From the NCBI GenBank assembly GCA_001799735.1, contig MGUA01000033.1, positions 1-64,000 of the forward strand: a DNA stretch of 64,000 bases, in the 5' to 3' direction. The translations under genes were made by a program, and so were the position numbers. This DNA is from Elusimicrobia bacterium GWB2_63_22. GTDB taxonomy: Bacteria; Elusimicrobiota; Elusimicrobia; Elusimicrobiales; UBA9959. Of the stretch, positions 38,501-45,345 are shown piece after piece. How positions within the stretch are numbered: position 1 is the stretch's first letter; each line of letters begins with the position of its first letter. Below the pieces are notes generated by a model. That model made no database searches and was not told the origin of the DNA. It saw only the letters and a list, made by a program, of their open reading frames with translations.

Positions 38501-39559
38501 GGCGCGCATGTTGCCGTAAGTGTAGATCTTTTCCGAAGCCACCGGCACCCCGCCGACGCTGAGTTCGCCTGAAGAGTTAAGCCAGAGGCGGTCGCCGCCG
38601 TTGGTGCCGGCGACGATGGTGTCGGCGGCCTCTCCGATGGATATATAGTTGTTGCCGGTGCCGGAAATATTCCCGCCGGCGACGTTCAGGTCCTCATTGA
38701 TATTGACTATCCCGTCGTCCCTGTCGGAAATGCCCTCGGTCCCGATGACAAGAGAGCCATCCACCTCCAATTTTCCGGCCGGAGCGGGCGTACCGATGCC
38801 CATGTTGCCGGCATAGGTCATGCGGGCGATCTCGCCGGCAGGCGTGTTGAATATGATATCGGTGTTGGGCGTTACGTTGGCGGCCCTGATGGTAACGAAG
38901 TCATCGGAAGTAACGCCGTTGACCGCGGAGCCGACGCCTGCGGTCGTCATCACGGAACCGTTGGGGAAAGTAATACCGTTGCCCAGGGTCTTGATCTCGA
39001 TGCCGCCGTCGATGGTAAGTTTCTGCGTAGGGGAATTGGTGCCTATGCCGACCCTGGAGGCGGGGTTGGTGGCCAGCAGCACCTGGTAATTGGCCGTAAA
39101 GGAAGTGACGGAGACGCTGGAGCCGTCCTCCAGCTTCTTGGCCACCATGGCGTAGGCCACGCTGCTCATGGGCTCGCGCGGGGCGAGCACGTCGCTCTCC
39201 ACCTGCACCTCCAGGTAAACCGTCTGGGGCCGGGAGAAAATATAGAGCAGGTCGGCCTCGCTGAATTCCAACGTGGCGCTGAAAACGCCCTGCGTGGCCT
39301 GCACCGTTATCTCCGGGCTCAGCCAGAGGCAGGGCTGGTTGACGCCGCCGCAGACGCCGGCCCCGCTGTTGGTGGGGTGGTTGTAGACGCGGAAGTAGAG
39401 GTGGATGGTGCCCGTGATAGGCGCGTTGTCGCGCTCCAGGCGGCCCTGGTAGTTTATGGTCCGGGGCGTGGAGCCCGCCGTTATTTCCCCGGCCTGGGCC
39501 CAGAAAGGCAGCAGCAGCGCCGCCGCGGCGGTTAAAATTATTTTTTTCATAGGTTTCAC
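35573..39559 (-). CDS. Giant secreted surface protein with tail-fibre-like repeats and phage tail collar C-terminus
   Basis: The 1328-residue protein has a signal peptide (KIILTAAAALLLPFWAQA) and an N-terminal beta domain (TINYQGRLERDNAPITGTIH). A very long region with repeated xVGIGTxxPxxKLxVxG units follows, as in tail fibres and bacterial trimeric surface proteins (RVGIGTNSPTQKLTIDG, NMGIGTPAPAGKLEVDG, NVGIGTVNPVSKLNIRG). Later GNGGTGA-type repeats occur. The last ~160 residues form a tail-collar domain (PTGWGEYTTARGRFLVG) with four HxH pairs (HDH, HTH, HGH, HQH, about 1242-1296) and end YIQLMLCVK. No phage genes are nearby. It overlaps the upstream small gene (ATGA). Confidence 0.88.
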   Translation of the reverse strand: MKPMKKIILTAAAALLLPFWAQAGEITAGSTPRTINYQGRLERDNAPITGTIHLYFRVYNHPTNSGAGVCGGVNQPCLWLSPEITVQATQGVFSATLEFSEADLLYIFSRPQTVYLEVQVESDVLAPREPMSSVAYAMVAKKLEDGSSVSVTSFTANYQVLLATNPASRVGIGTNSPTQKLTIDGGIEIKTLGNGITFPNGSVMTTAGVGSAVNGVTSDDFVTIRAANVTPNTDIIFNTPAGEIARMTYAGNMGIGTPAPAGKLEVDGSLVIGTEGISDRDDGIVNINEDLNVAGGNISGTGNNYISIGEAADTIVAGTNGGDRLWLNSSGELSVGGVPVASEKIYTYGNMRASSGVRGGSVSIGAYNNTWTGAANEVRAAAGSHLLLQQNTPYYVGIGTDTPREKLHVRGTMLADYGIRAATGVFTNDVTMTGNLNANGNNKQVFLTTTTIYGTLSVTGGIGSAAGFPAYIASTQTFTGLNVFDNQVEVSSDILTVNRIGVGVTDFDFAGSKYLQVGDDKAEYSNHDALVYLVGGDNADAVLNFYRGGIESGRIETQMGRNIAVVVEGQTKTLTDKTYHRIQNSVVWISTGYASTPAIYVSSYMGNVGMGTPVLDPNWRLTVEGNLRISTMSSPGQSYGIIFADGSSMNTAANIGSATGLSNNSDAVIQSDADQSGSGSVLLRAGSLDGLILNSGGNVGIGTVNPVSKLNIRGGDLVLGSPMNPYAANSQEDLIVGGHIVFDGALIQRSASAVELSNLIVANSVFLSTAAAINDARTSIGTNVLATLPTRLYVAGGDINVDSTFGLRINNTAPVRQYLRGDGTRYTTSLIQAQDIPLAIARTTTTISTTLPLAGGGDISANRTLSIGGLSTLGTGNYVVGANNGATGWEYKQITGSANEIDITHTAGGIEIGIIDPLIVGKGGTGVATLATNGVLYGNGTGAVQDTVAGTQYQVLRANATGVPVFGSINLDQAAAVTGTLPVGNGGTGAISLTGVLRGNAAGAFTAMTGTANNLVKWGAGGDNIVNSLLSDDGTDINANSHKIINLTGPTANTDAANKSYVDSQIGGVTGSVWHRDGDDIIVNNSIGSTDASDIKIITNNATRMYFTSGGNVGMGGNSAPDAKLHVTGGACIDSDTICSDPGGGNLHASGNVNVDGKIKEGGNDLVPAGAIILWAGAACPTGWGEYTTARGRFLVGVPSGGAVQGTWGTANSSGEALNFTPSGTNAAPTFSAGDTNTVLGHDHSGATGTENAHTHGIATGATYAVTGAATAANTGTTGGGSAHGHTIGTDGSHQHTVTGTVSAPAFTGTSGTLDDVPYIQLMLCVKS

Positions 39560-40089
39560 CTTACAACTACCAGTTTTCCCGTCTTGCTGGAATTACCGCC
39601 CTTTATGCGGTACAGATAAAGGCCGCTGGCCACCAGGCTGCCGGCGTCGTTGCGCAGGTCCCAGCCCACGCTGTCGATGTTGTTGTTCTTCTCTATCCTC
39701 CGGACTTTTTCTCCGGAGATCGTGTAGATGTAAATAATGGCGTTGAGCGTCAGGCGGGTGAAGGTGACGCCGGTACAGGCCCGCTTGGAGTAGCAGGGGT
39801 TAGGGTAGGCGTGGGCGGCGGAGACGTCGGCCTGCGGCGGGCGCCAGGAATTGACCACGCCCCAGGTTACGGTATAGCGCCCGCCCGACAGGGCGCCAAA
39901 GCCCAGCTGGCCCGTGCTGCCGAGCAGGGAATAGGTGCCCCCCGTCTTCGGGATGGTATTGCCGATGGTGGTCTGCTCGCTGATGAGCATGCGGTAAACC
40001 CCGGACCTCATGAGGGCCGGGGCGTAATTGTACAAGCCCCCCGCCACCAGGAAAATGAACAGGGCTAAACCTGCAAGTCGCGCGCGCAT
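39556..40089 (-). CDS. Small exported protein with FlgD-type C-terminal tail
   Basis: The 177-residue protein has an N-terminal hydrophobic export segment (LAGLALFIFLVAGGLYNY) and a short Gly-rich region (GSTGQLGFGALSGGRYTVTWG). An FlgD-like Ig domain follows (AHAYPNPCYSK, IIYIYTISGEKVRRIE, WDLRNDAGSLVASGLYLYRI) and it ends GKLVVVR. The same tail type ends the protease at 19778-23302. It is the first gene of a pair with the giant surface protein, overlapping it by 4 bases. The promoter lies directly against the ATG. Confidence 0.82.
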   Translation of the reverse strand: MRARLAGLALFIFLVAGGLYNYAPALMRSGVYRMLISEQTTIGNTIPKTGGTYSLLGSTGQLGFGALSGGRYTVTWGVVNSWRPPQADVSAAHAYPNPCYSKRACTGVTFTRLTLNAIIYIYTISGEKVRRIEKNNNIDSVGWDLRNDAGSLVASGLYLYRIKGGNSSKTGKLVVVR

Positions 40090-40095
40090 ATTATA

Positions 40096-40124
40096 TAGAT
40101 ATACTAAAACCCGTTGTCTGTCAA
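40096..40124 (-). promoter_or_regulatory. Promoter abutting the surface-protein pair
   Basis: Minus strand: consensus TTGACA (40119-40124), a 17-base spacer, TATCTA (40096-40101), then TATAAT and the ATG at 40089. With 17-base spacing, initiation would fall about at the start codon. There is no room for a Shine-Dalgarno site, so leaderless translation is predicted. Confidence 0.72.
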
Positions 40125-40229
40125 TGTCTTTTAAGTTAAATCTTTATTACGGCCGGCCCGGGGCCCCCTTCTTTAAGGGGTCTTGTCCTGAGCTGTTTCC
40201 ATGGCCGGTCCGGTTTATCGTGAACTCGG

Positions 40230-40243
40230 TATAATGATATAAT
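40230..40243 (+). promoter_or_regulatory. Tandem -10 boxes before the two-N-domain heptosyltransferase
   Basis: Two TATAAT boxes (40230-40235 and 40238-40243) lie 20 and 12 bases before the ATG at 40256. No Shine-Dalgarno site lies between them and the start. The -35 is weak. A short or absent leader is expected. Confidence 0.55.
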
Positions 40244-40255
40244 TTTTTAATATAG

Positions 40256-41743
40256 ATGGAAATAAACAAGCCGGACCCCAAGATACTTGTCATCAGGATG
40301 TCCTCGCTCGGGGACATAATCCTGACGGCCCCCGTTTTCCGCAACCTCAAGGCCAGGTGGCCCGGCTCCAGGCTCGACATCATCGTCAAGCCGCAATTCC
40401 TGGGCGCGGTTTCCAAGAGCGCCTTTATAGACAAGGCTATCCCTTTCACCGGCTTCGCCGGCGCCGTCCGCGCCATAAACGCGGAGGACTACGACGTCAT
40501 CATCGACCTGCACGCCACGCTGCGCAGCCGCCTGCTCTGCCTGGCCGCCAAGGCGCCGGTGCTGCGCTACCGCAAAGCCTCGCTGGCCCGCCGCCTGTTC
40601 GTGGATTTCCGCGTGCCCAGCCCGGCCCTGGAGAAACACACCCTGGACCGCTACATGGAGACCCTGGCGCCGCTGGGCGTGCCGGCGCTGCATTCCGGGC
40701 CGGAGCTGGGCGACTGGAACCCGGGGGACACCAAACCGGCGCTTAAGCAGGGCCCGCTCCGGGTCTGCCTGCTGCAGACGGCTTTCCTCGGGGACTGCGT
40801 GCTCACCCTCCCCCTCCTTAAGAAGATGAAAGAGGTTTTTCCGGAGGCGTCCGTCTCCGTGGTCACGCGCCCGGAGACCAGGGAAGTCTTCGCCGCCTCC
40901 GGCCTGGCCGGGGAGATAATAGAGGACCGCAAGAAGACCGCCCCGTCCGGCCTGGCCGAGTTCTCCCGCCTGGCCGCAGAGCTGCGCGCCCGTTCTTTCG
41001 ACGCCGTCATCATCCCGCACCGCTCGCTGCGCAGCGCCTTGCTGGCCTGGCGGGCGGGCATCCCGGTGCGGGTGGGATTCTCCTCCAGCGCCGGCAGTTT
41101 TTTCCTCACCCACAAGGTCCCGTTCTCCTGGCTGCTGCACGACGTGGAGCGCAACCTGGCCCTCCTCTCCCCGCTGGCCGAGAACCTCAAAACGGCTTTT
41201 CCCGGCCTGCGCTCCGCCGCGGCCCCTGCGGTTAACGGCGCCGCCGTCGGCGTGAACACCGGCTCGGCCTGGCCCACCAAGCGCTGGCCGGCCGAAAAAT
41301 GGGCCCGCCTTATCCGCGGGCTGGCCGCCGAATTCAAGACGCCGGTGCTGATGGTGGGCGGCCCCGGCGAGAAGGACTGGAACGCGGAGATAGAGCGCCT
41401 GGCCGGTCCGGAGCATTGCCTTAACCTGACCGGCCGGACCAGCATGCCGGAGCTGATGGATGCCATCCGCCCGCTCAAGGTCTTCGTCTCCAACGATTCG
41501 GGGCCGATGCACATAGCCGCCGCCATGGGCGTGCCGGCCGTCGGGATCTTCGGCCCCACCACCAGGGAACTGGGCTTTTTCCCCTACGGCGCCGGCAACC
41601 GCGTAGTAGAGACGCGGCTGGATTGCCGCCCCTGCGCGCTGCACGGCTCAAAAAAATGCCCCCGCGGGCATTTCCTCTGCATGCGCCTGCTGACCGTGGA
41701 CCAGGTCCTGAGGGCCGCCAGAGACGCGGCCGAGAAGAATTAA
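40256..41743 (+). CDS. GT9 heptosyltransferase-like protein with duplicated N-terminal domain
   Basis: The 495-residue protein is about 150 residues longer than a normal GT9 heptosyltransferase. Residues ~1-155 are one N-terminal acceptor domain (KILVIRMSSLGDIILTAPVF, YDVIIDLHATLRSRLL). A second acceptor domain starts at ~165 (CLLQTAFLGDCVLTLPLLKK, FDAVIIPHRSLRSALL). Only one donor-binding C-domain follows (VGVNTGSAWPTKRWPAEKWA, VSNDSGPMHIAAAMG, VGIFGPTTRELGF). The first copy thus lacks its own C-domain. It likely adds heptose to the LPS core, but the extra domain could alter acceptor choice or be a fusion relic. Heptose genes rfaE1 and gmhB are nearby. Confidence 0.88.
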   Translation: MEINKPDPKILVIRMSSLGDIILTAPVFRNLKARWPGSRLDIIVKPQFLGAVSKSAFIDKAIPFTGFAGAVRAINAEDYDVIIDLHATLRSRLLCLAAKAPVLRYRKASLARRLFVDFRVPSPALEKHTLDRYMETLAPLGVPALHSGPELGDWNPGDTKPALKQGPLRVCLLQTAFLGDCVLTLPLLKKMKEVFPEASVSVVTRPETREVFAASGLAGEIIEDRKKTAPSGLAEFSRLAAELRARSFDAVIIPHRSLRSALLAWRAGIPVRVGFSSSAGSFFLTHKVPFSWLLHDVERNLALLSPLAENLKTAFPGLRSAAAPAVNGAAVGVNTGSAWPTKRWPAEKWARLIRGLAAEFKTPVLMVGGPGEKDWNAEIERLAGPEHCLNLTGRTSMPELMDAIRPLKVFVSNDSGPMHIAAAMGVPAVGIFGPTTRELGFFPYGAGNRVVETRLDCRPCALHGSKKCPRGHFLCMRLLTVDQVLRAARDAAEKN

Positions 41744-41752
41744 GGAGCTTAT

Positions 41753-42559
41753 ATGTACGTGATCCTTTCCGTCCTCGCGCTTGCGGCGCTCGCCGTCAGC
41801 GCGCGCTGGACCTGGTGGCGCCCCGCGGCCCCCGGCCTCAGGGTGCTCTGCTACCACAAGATCGGCTCCCCTCCCCCCGGCTCCAGATTAAAAGAGCTCT
41901 GGGTCAGCCCTGAAAAATTCAGGGCGCAGGTGAAATACCTGCTGGACCACGGCTACACCACCATCCTCTTCTCCGACCTGCTGAAAGCGCAGAAGGGCGA
42001 AGCCCCTCTCCCCGAGAAGGCCGTGCTGATAACCTTCGACGACGGCTACGAGAACAACTACCTGCACGCCTGGCCCATCCTCAGGGAGCTGGGCGCGAAG
42101 GGAAACGTTTACGTGGTGTTCAACACCATAGGCAAGGTCAACTCCTGGCATAACCCGGCCTCCGAGCCCTGGGTTAACATGGCCACGCTGGCGCAGCTTA
42201 AAGAGATGCAGGCCAGCGGCGTCATAGAGTACGGCTCCCACACCATGAACCACCCGCATCTCTCGGCGCTCAAGCCGGAGGACGCGGCCTGGGAGATAGC
42301 GGAATCCAAGCGCCAGCTCGAGGCCCTGTTCGGCCGCGAGATGAGCGCCTTCGCCTACCCTTACGGCGACGGCGCCTACGTGCCGGCCATACGGCAGATG
42401 GCGCTCGACGCCGGCTACGTCTTCGACTTCAGTTTCAAACAGGGCAAGACCCCGTGGCCCTGGGACCGCTCCGTCACCATAGACCGCCTCTTCATCCGCG
42501 GCGGCGACAACAACTGGGACCTGGCGCTGCAGCTGGAGCGCGGGGCTTCGAGGCTTTAA
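41753..42559 (+). CDS. Membrane-anchored polysaccharide deacetylase (CE4 family)
   Basis: The 268-residue protein has an N-terminal membrane anchor (VILSVLALAALAVSA) and a NodB-homology domain. It has YHKIGSPPPGSRL at the start, the catalytic motif LITFDDGYENN (Asp-Asp pair) and the metal His motif SHTMNHPHL. FAYPYGDGAYVP also follows. Such enzymes remove acetyl groups from N-acetylated glycans; with its neighbours it may act on an envelope polysaccharide. It starts 9 bases after the heptosyltransferase, with AAGGAG near the start. Confidence 0.9.
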   Translation: MYVILSVLALAALAVSARWTWWRPAAPGLRVLCYHKIGSPPPGSRLKELWVSPEKFRAQVKYLLDHGYTTILFSDLLKAQKGEAPLPEKAVLITFDDGYENNYLHAWPILRELGAKGNVYVVFNTIGKVNSWHNPASEPWVNMATLAQLKEMQASGVIEYGSHTMNHPHLSALKPEDAAWEIAESKRQLEALFGREMSAFAYPYGDGAYVPAIRQMALDAGYVFDFSFKQGKTPWPWDRSVTIDRLFIRGGDNNWDLALQLERGASRL

Positions 42560-42571
42560 AAGCGGTGCTAG

Positions 42572-42580
42572 TGCTATAAT
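42572..42580 (+). promoter_or_regulatory. Extended -10 promoter for the split DUF4254 genes
   Basis: TGCTATAAT, 20 bases before the ATG at 42601, with GAGGTAAC as ribosome site between. The preceding bases (GCTAG) resemble those before the yajC -10 (GCTA). Confidence 0.65.
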
Positions 42581-42600
42581 ATCTTCGCGAGGTAACCAAC

Positions 42601-42801
42601 ATGAACGACCTGGGAATAGGCAAACTGGTAAGCGAACTGGCCCGGACCAACACCGAGCTCTGGCACGAGGAAGACAAGGCCAGGGTGGGCGACGTGCCGG
42701 CCATAGCCGCGGCCAAGAAGAACATCGACCGGCTCAATCAGAAGCGCAACGACCTGATAGAGCGCATCGATGAAAAGGTGCTGGAGGCCATCAATGGCTG
42801 A
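42601..42801 (+). CDS. DUF4254 protein, N-terminal half
   Basis: The 66-residue product matches the first half of DUF4254 proteins: [13 protein letters not shown] corresponds to the W-H-x-E-D block, and [19 protein letters not shown] to the next conserved block. Relatives are normally single proteins of about 200 residues. Here the frame stops at TGA (42799-42801), and the second half continues in the +1 frame from an overlapping ATG. The N-terminus is also shorter than usual. DUF4254 function is unknown; in Bacteroidetes such genes often neighbour GT9 glycosyltransferases, as here. Confidence 0.82.
   Translation: MNDLGIGKLVSELARTNTELWHEEDKARVGDVPAIAAAKKNIDRLNQKRNDLIERIDEKVLEAING
42783..42787 (+). 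promoter_or_regulatory. Internal ribosome binding site for the DUF4254 second half
   Basis: GGAGG lies 6 bases before the ATG at 42794 and inside the first half's coding sequence. It supports the start at 42794 over the longer frame and favours coupled translation of two cistrons. Confidence 0.7.
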
Positions 42802-43066
42802 GACCATTGGCAGCCTGGCCGACAAGATCAGCATCATCCAGCTCAAGATCTTCCACATGCGCGAGCAGCTGGCCCGCGCCGACGCCACCGAAGAGCACAA
42901 GGCCGCCTGCGCCGGCCGCCTCGACGTGATGGGCATCCAGCTCCGGGACCTCGGGGACGAAATGACCCAGCTGGTCTCCGACGTGGCCGCGGGCCGCGTC
43001 AAGCTCAAGATCTACCGGCAGTTCAAGATGTACAACGACCCCCGCTACCGCGCGAAGGCCGTGTAG
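42794..43066 (+). CDS. DUF4254 protein, C-terminal half
   Basis: The 90-residue product carries the second half of DUF4254: [20 protein letters not shown], then [14 protein letters not shown], and the terminal [10 protein letters not shown]. The start at 42794 overlaps the first half by 8 bases (ATGGCTGA) and is preceded by GGAGG. If the ribosome skipped one base at the TGA, the fusion would read [16 protein letters not shown]. That aligns without a gap to single-chain relatives (TINTESPAWAIDRLSI). Two interacting subunits, a +1 frameshift, or a recent base insertion are all possible. Confidence 0.82.
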   Translation: MAETIGSLADKISIIQLKIFHMREQLARADATEEHKAACAGRLDVMGIQLRDLGDEMTQLVSDVAAGRVKLKIYRQFKMYNDPRYRAKAV

Positions 43067-43137
43067 CTCCGGGGTCCTGCAGGGCTGGTCTCACCGCTCG
43101 CTCATAAGCGTGCTGATGCACTGAGCTGTTTGGTGCC

Positions 43138-43272
43138 GCGTCCGTCGCGGGGACAGGGTTAGCAAAACCCTGTCGGAGGTCCGAGCTTGCGTAAGCGCGA
43201 GGACCGAGACGGGGAGTGGCGAGCACGGTGTGCGAGACCACGTTTTTGCGTTCCTGTCCCCGCGGCGGGCGC
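43138..43272 (+). repeat. Structured dispersed element, family A, copy 1
   Basis: This 135-bp non-coding element has 20-bp terminal arms (43138-43157 and 43253-43272) that pair with 18 Watson-Crick and 2 G-T pairs. Its 95-nt core (43158-43252) is the reverse complement of the second copy at 63154-63290 except for four bases. Those four form two compensatory changes in a GGTCC/GGACC stem (43178-43182 with 43201-43205). Other hairpins are GGGTT-agcaa-AACCC, GCTT-gcgt-AAGC, and GTGG..GCAC-ggt-GTGC..CCAC. No T-run follows. It lies between the DUF4254 pair and the next GT9 gene, ending 19 bases before that gene's ATG. Confidence 0.9.
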
Positions 43273-43291
43273 ATACTACAGATTTAAAACG

Positions 43292-44230
43292 ATGGGACCT
43301 GGGATACTGGTAATAGTTTATAAAGGAATAGGCGACGTGATACTCACCACGCCGCTGCTCCGCGCCCTCAAGAAAGGCATCCCGGACGCCCGCATCTATT
43401 TCCTCACCCGCCGCCCCTCCGCCAAGATACTCGAAGGCAACCCCAACCTCGCCGGCATCTTCTACCGCGAGGACAAGCCCCTATCGGCCATCCGCCGCGC
43501 CGGCATAGACATCTCCATCGACTTCATGCGCTCCTCCTCGTCGGGCTTCTTCGCCCGCTTCTCCGGCGCCCAGAAGCGCATCGCCTTCCATTACCCCGCG
43601 GGCTGGCTGTTCCATAACACCATGCCCGCCAAGCGCGAGGACAACGCCTACACCGTCTTCGACCGCCTCCAGCTGCTGGAGCCGCTGGGCATACCGCACG
43701 ACGGGGCCAAGCCAGACCTCGCCTTCGCCCCCGAGAACGCGGCCCGGGCGGACGCCTTCCTCGCCGGCCTACCCCCCGCCCCCCTCACCGTCACCTTCGA
43801 CATCACCAGTCCGCGCGACCACCGCCGCTGGGCGCCGGAAAATTTCGCAAAGCTGGCAGACAGGCTGAAGGCCGACTATGGCGCGCGCGTGGTCTTTCTC
43901 TGGGGCCCCGGCGAACTGGACTACGTAAAGGACGCCATGGCCCTGTCCTCGGGCGGGCATATCCTGGCCCCCGATTTTGACCTGCTCGACCTGGCCGCCC
44001 TCCTGAAAAGGACCTCCCTGCACGTAGGCACCAGTTCCGCGCCCATGCACCTGGCCGTCAGCCAGAGCACTCCCACCTTCACCGTCTACGCGCCCCAGAA
44101 CTCCCCCGCCAGCTGGACCCCGCCGGGCCCGGAACATTCCTGGGTACAGGGCGAGCTGGCCTCCCTGCCTTTCGAAGCGGCCTGGGAACGGCTGGCGGCG
44201 CACCTGAAGGCCCTGGGAGCGGTTAAATGA
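43292..44230 (+). CDS. GT9 heptosyltransferase family protein
   Basis: The start at 43292 gives 312 residues beginning MGPGILVIVYKGIGDVILTT. The frame could extend 35 codons upstream, but that part lies inside the family A element and is not protein-like. The N-domain has LVIVYKGIGDVILTTPLLRALK and DISIDFMRS. The C-domain has FDITSPRDHRRWAPENFAKLA, HVGTSSAPMHLAVSQ and TFTVYAPQNSPASW. It is a single, normal GT9 protein, probably acting on LPS core or another glycan. There is no Shine-Dalgarno site. It overlaps lpxK by 4 bases. Confidence 0.9.
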   Translation: MGPGILVIVYKGIGDVILTTPLLRALKKGIPDARIYFLTRRPSAKILEGNPNLAGIFYREDKPLSAIRRAGIDISIDFMRSSSSGFFARFSGAQKRIAFHYPAGWLFHNTMPAKREDNAYTVFDRLQLLEPLGIPHDGAKPDLAFAPENAARADAFLAGLPPAPLTVTFDITSPRDHRRWAPENFAKLADRLKADYGARVVFLWGPGELDYVKDAMALSSGGHILAPDFDLLDLAALLKRTSLHVGTSSAPMHLAVSQSTPTFTVYAPQNSPASWTPPGPEHSWVQGELASLPFEAAWERLAAHLKALGAVK

Positions 44231-45345
44231 CGAACACCCCCCTCTCGCCGGAAAAAGTGCGCAACGCCCTTAGGCGCCACCTGCCCGGCCGCCTGCTGCT
44301 CAGCTCCCTCTCTCTGGTTTACGCGGCCGCGATAAAGACCCGCAAAGGCCTCTACGCTTCGGGCGCCCTGCGCTCGCGCTCCCTGCCCGCTCCCGTGATC
44401 TGCTTCGGCAATATCTCGGCCGGCGGCACCGGCAAAACCTCCACCGTCGTGGCCGTGGCCCGGGAGCTGGCGCTCTCCGGCCGGAAGCCCGCCGTGCTGA
44501 TCCGCGGCTACCGCCGGGCCGCGCGCTCCTCTTCCGTCACCGTGCTCGCCAAGGGCCGCTCCTTCTCGCTGGCGCAGACCGGCGACGAGGCCCTGATGCT
44601 GTACCGCATGCTCGAGGACTCCGGCGTGCCGGTGGTGGTTTCTTCCGACAGGTACCGGGCGGGGCTGGCCGCGCTGGAGCTGGGCGCGGACATCCTGCTC
44701 ATGGACGACGGCTTCCAGCATTTCGCGCTCAAGCGCGACGCCGACGTGGTGCTCGTCAACGCCACCTCCCCCTTCTCCGAAGACCGCGTGCTCCCCTACG
44801 GCAACCTGCGCGAGCCGGCCTCGGGTCTCGCCCGGGCCGCCGCGGTAGTGATCACCCACTGCGAGCAGGTCTCCCAGTCCGCCATCGACGACCTGCGCGC
44901 CGAGATCCGCGACATCAATCCCGGCGCCAGGATAATCGAGAGCATGCATTCCCCCGAAAAATTCCTGGACCCGGCCACGGCCCGCCCGGTGGACCTGGCC
45001 GCCATACACGGCCGGCCCGCCGTCGCCCTTTCCGCGATAGGCGACCCGGCCTCCTTCGAGGCCGCGCTGGGCAAACTCAAGATAGAGCTGCGCCAGATCT
45101 GGCGCTACCCGGACCACCACGCCTTCACCCTGGCCGAGCTCGCCTCGGCCCACCAGTCGCGCGGCGGCCTGCCGCTGATAACCACCTACAAGGATTTCGC
45201 GCGCTTCCCGCAGGGCTGGCAGGAGACGCTCAAGAGCGGCGTGCTGATCTTCTCGGTCAAGATAGTCTTTCTCTGCGACGGCTGGAAGAACCTGATGCGG
45301 CTGGTGGAGCGCGTCTCTTCCCCCGCGGCCCCGGAGCAACCCTGA
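44227..45345 (+). CDS. lpxK: Tetraacyldisaccharide 4'-kinase LpxK
   Basis: The 372-residue inner-membrane enzyme phosphorylates lipid A precursor at the 4' position. It shows the P-loop CFGNISAGGTGKTSTVVAVA, LIRGYRRAAR, ILLMDDGFQHFALKRD with the catalytic Asp, and LPYGNLREPASGL. Length is slightly above E. coli LpxK (328). The start overlaps the GT9 gene. The stop shares one base with the gmhB start (TGATG). Confidence 0.94.
   Translation: MTNTPLSPEKVRNALRRHLPGRLLLSSLSLVYAAAIKTRKGLYASGALRSRSLPAPVICFGNISAGGTGKTSTVVAVARELALSGRKPAVLIRGYRRAARSSSVTVLAKGRSFSLAQTGDEALMLYRMLEDSGVPVVVSSDRYRAGLAALELGADILLMDDGFQHFALKRDADVVLVNATSPFSEDRVLPYGNLREPASGLARAAAVVITHCEQVSQSAIDDLRAEIRDINPGARIIESMHSPEKFLDPATARPVDLAAIHGRPAVALSAIGDPASFEAALGKLKIELRQIWRYPDHHAFTLAELASAHQSRGGLPLITTYKDFARFPQGWQETLKSGVLIFSVKIVFLCDGWKNLMRLVERVSSPAAPEQP

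Noticed and set aside
35573-39559. Prophage remnant suggested by the tail collar domain
   Set aside because: No capsid, terminase, portal, integrase or lysis genes lie near. The protein has a Sec signal peptide, and codon use matches the neighbours.
40140-40200. GC-rich palindromic stretch (CCCCTT-cttt-AAGGGG) upstream of the heptosyltransferase, considered as another family A/B element
   Set aside because: The stem is only 6 bp and no long matching outer arms could be found.
43138-43272. Family A element as an integron attC site or a Rho-independent terminator
   Set aside because: The GTT at the core start is not followed by the RRRY expected of attC, and no integrase gene is near. No T-run follows either copy, so a standard terminator is unlikely.
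43187-43291. 35-codon N-terminal extension of the GT9 gene at 43292
   Set aside because: It is encoded by the family A element, which recurs at 63154-63290 in a non-coding gap. The product is Arg-rich and unlike GT9 proteins, whose normal start is MGPGILVIVYKG.
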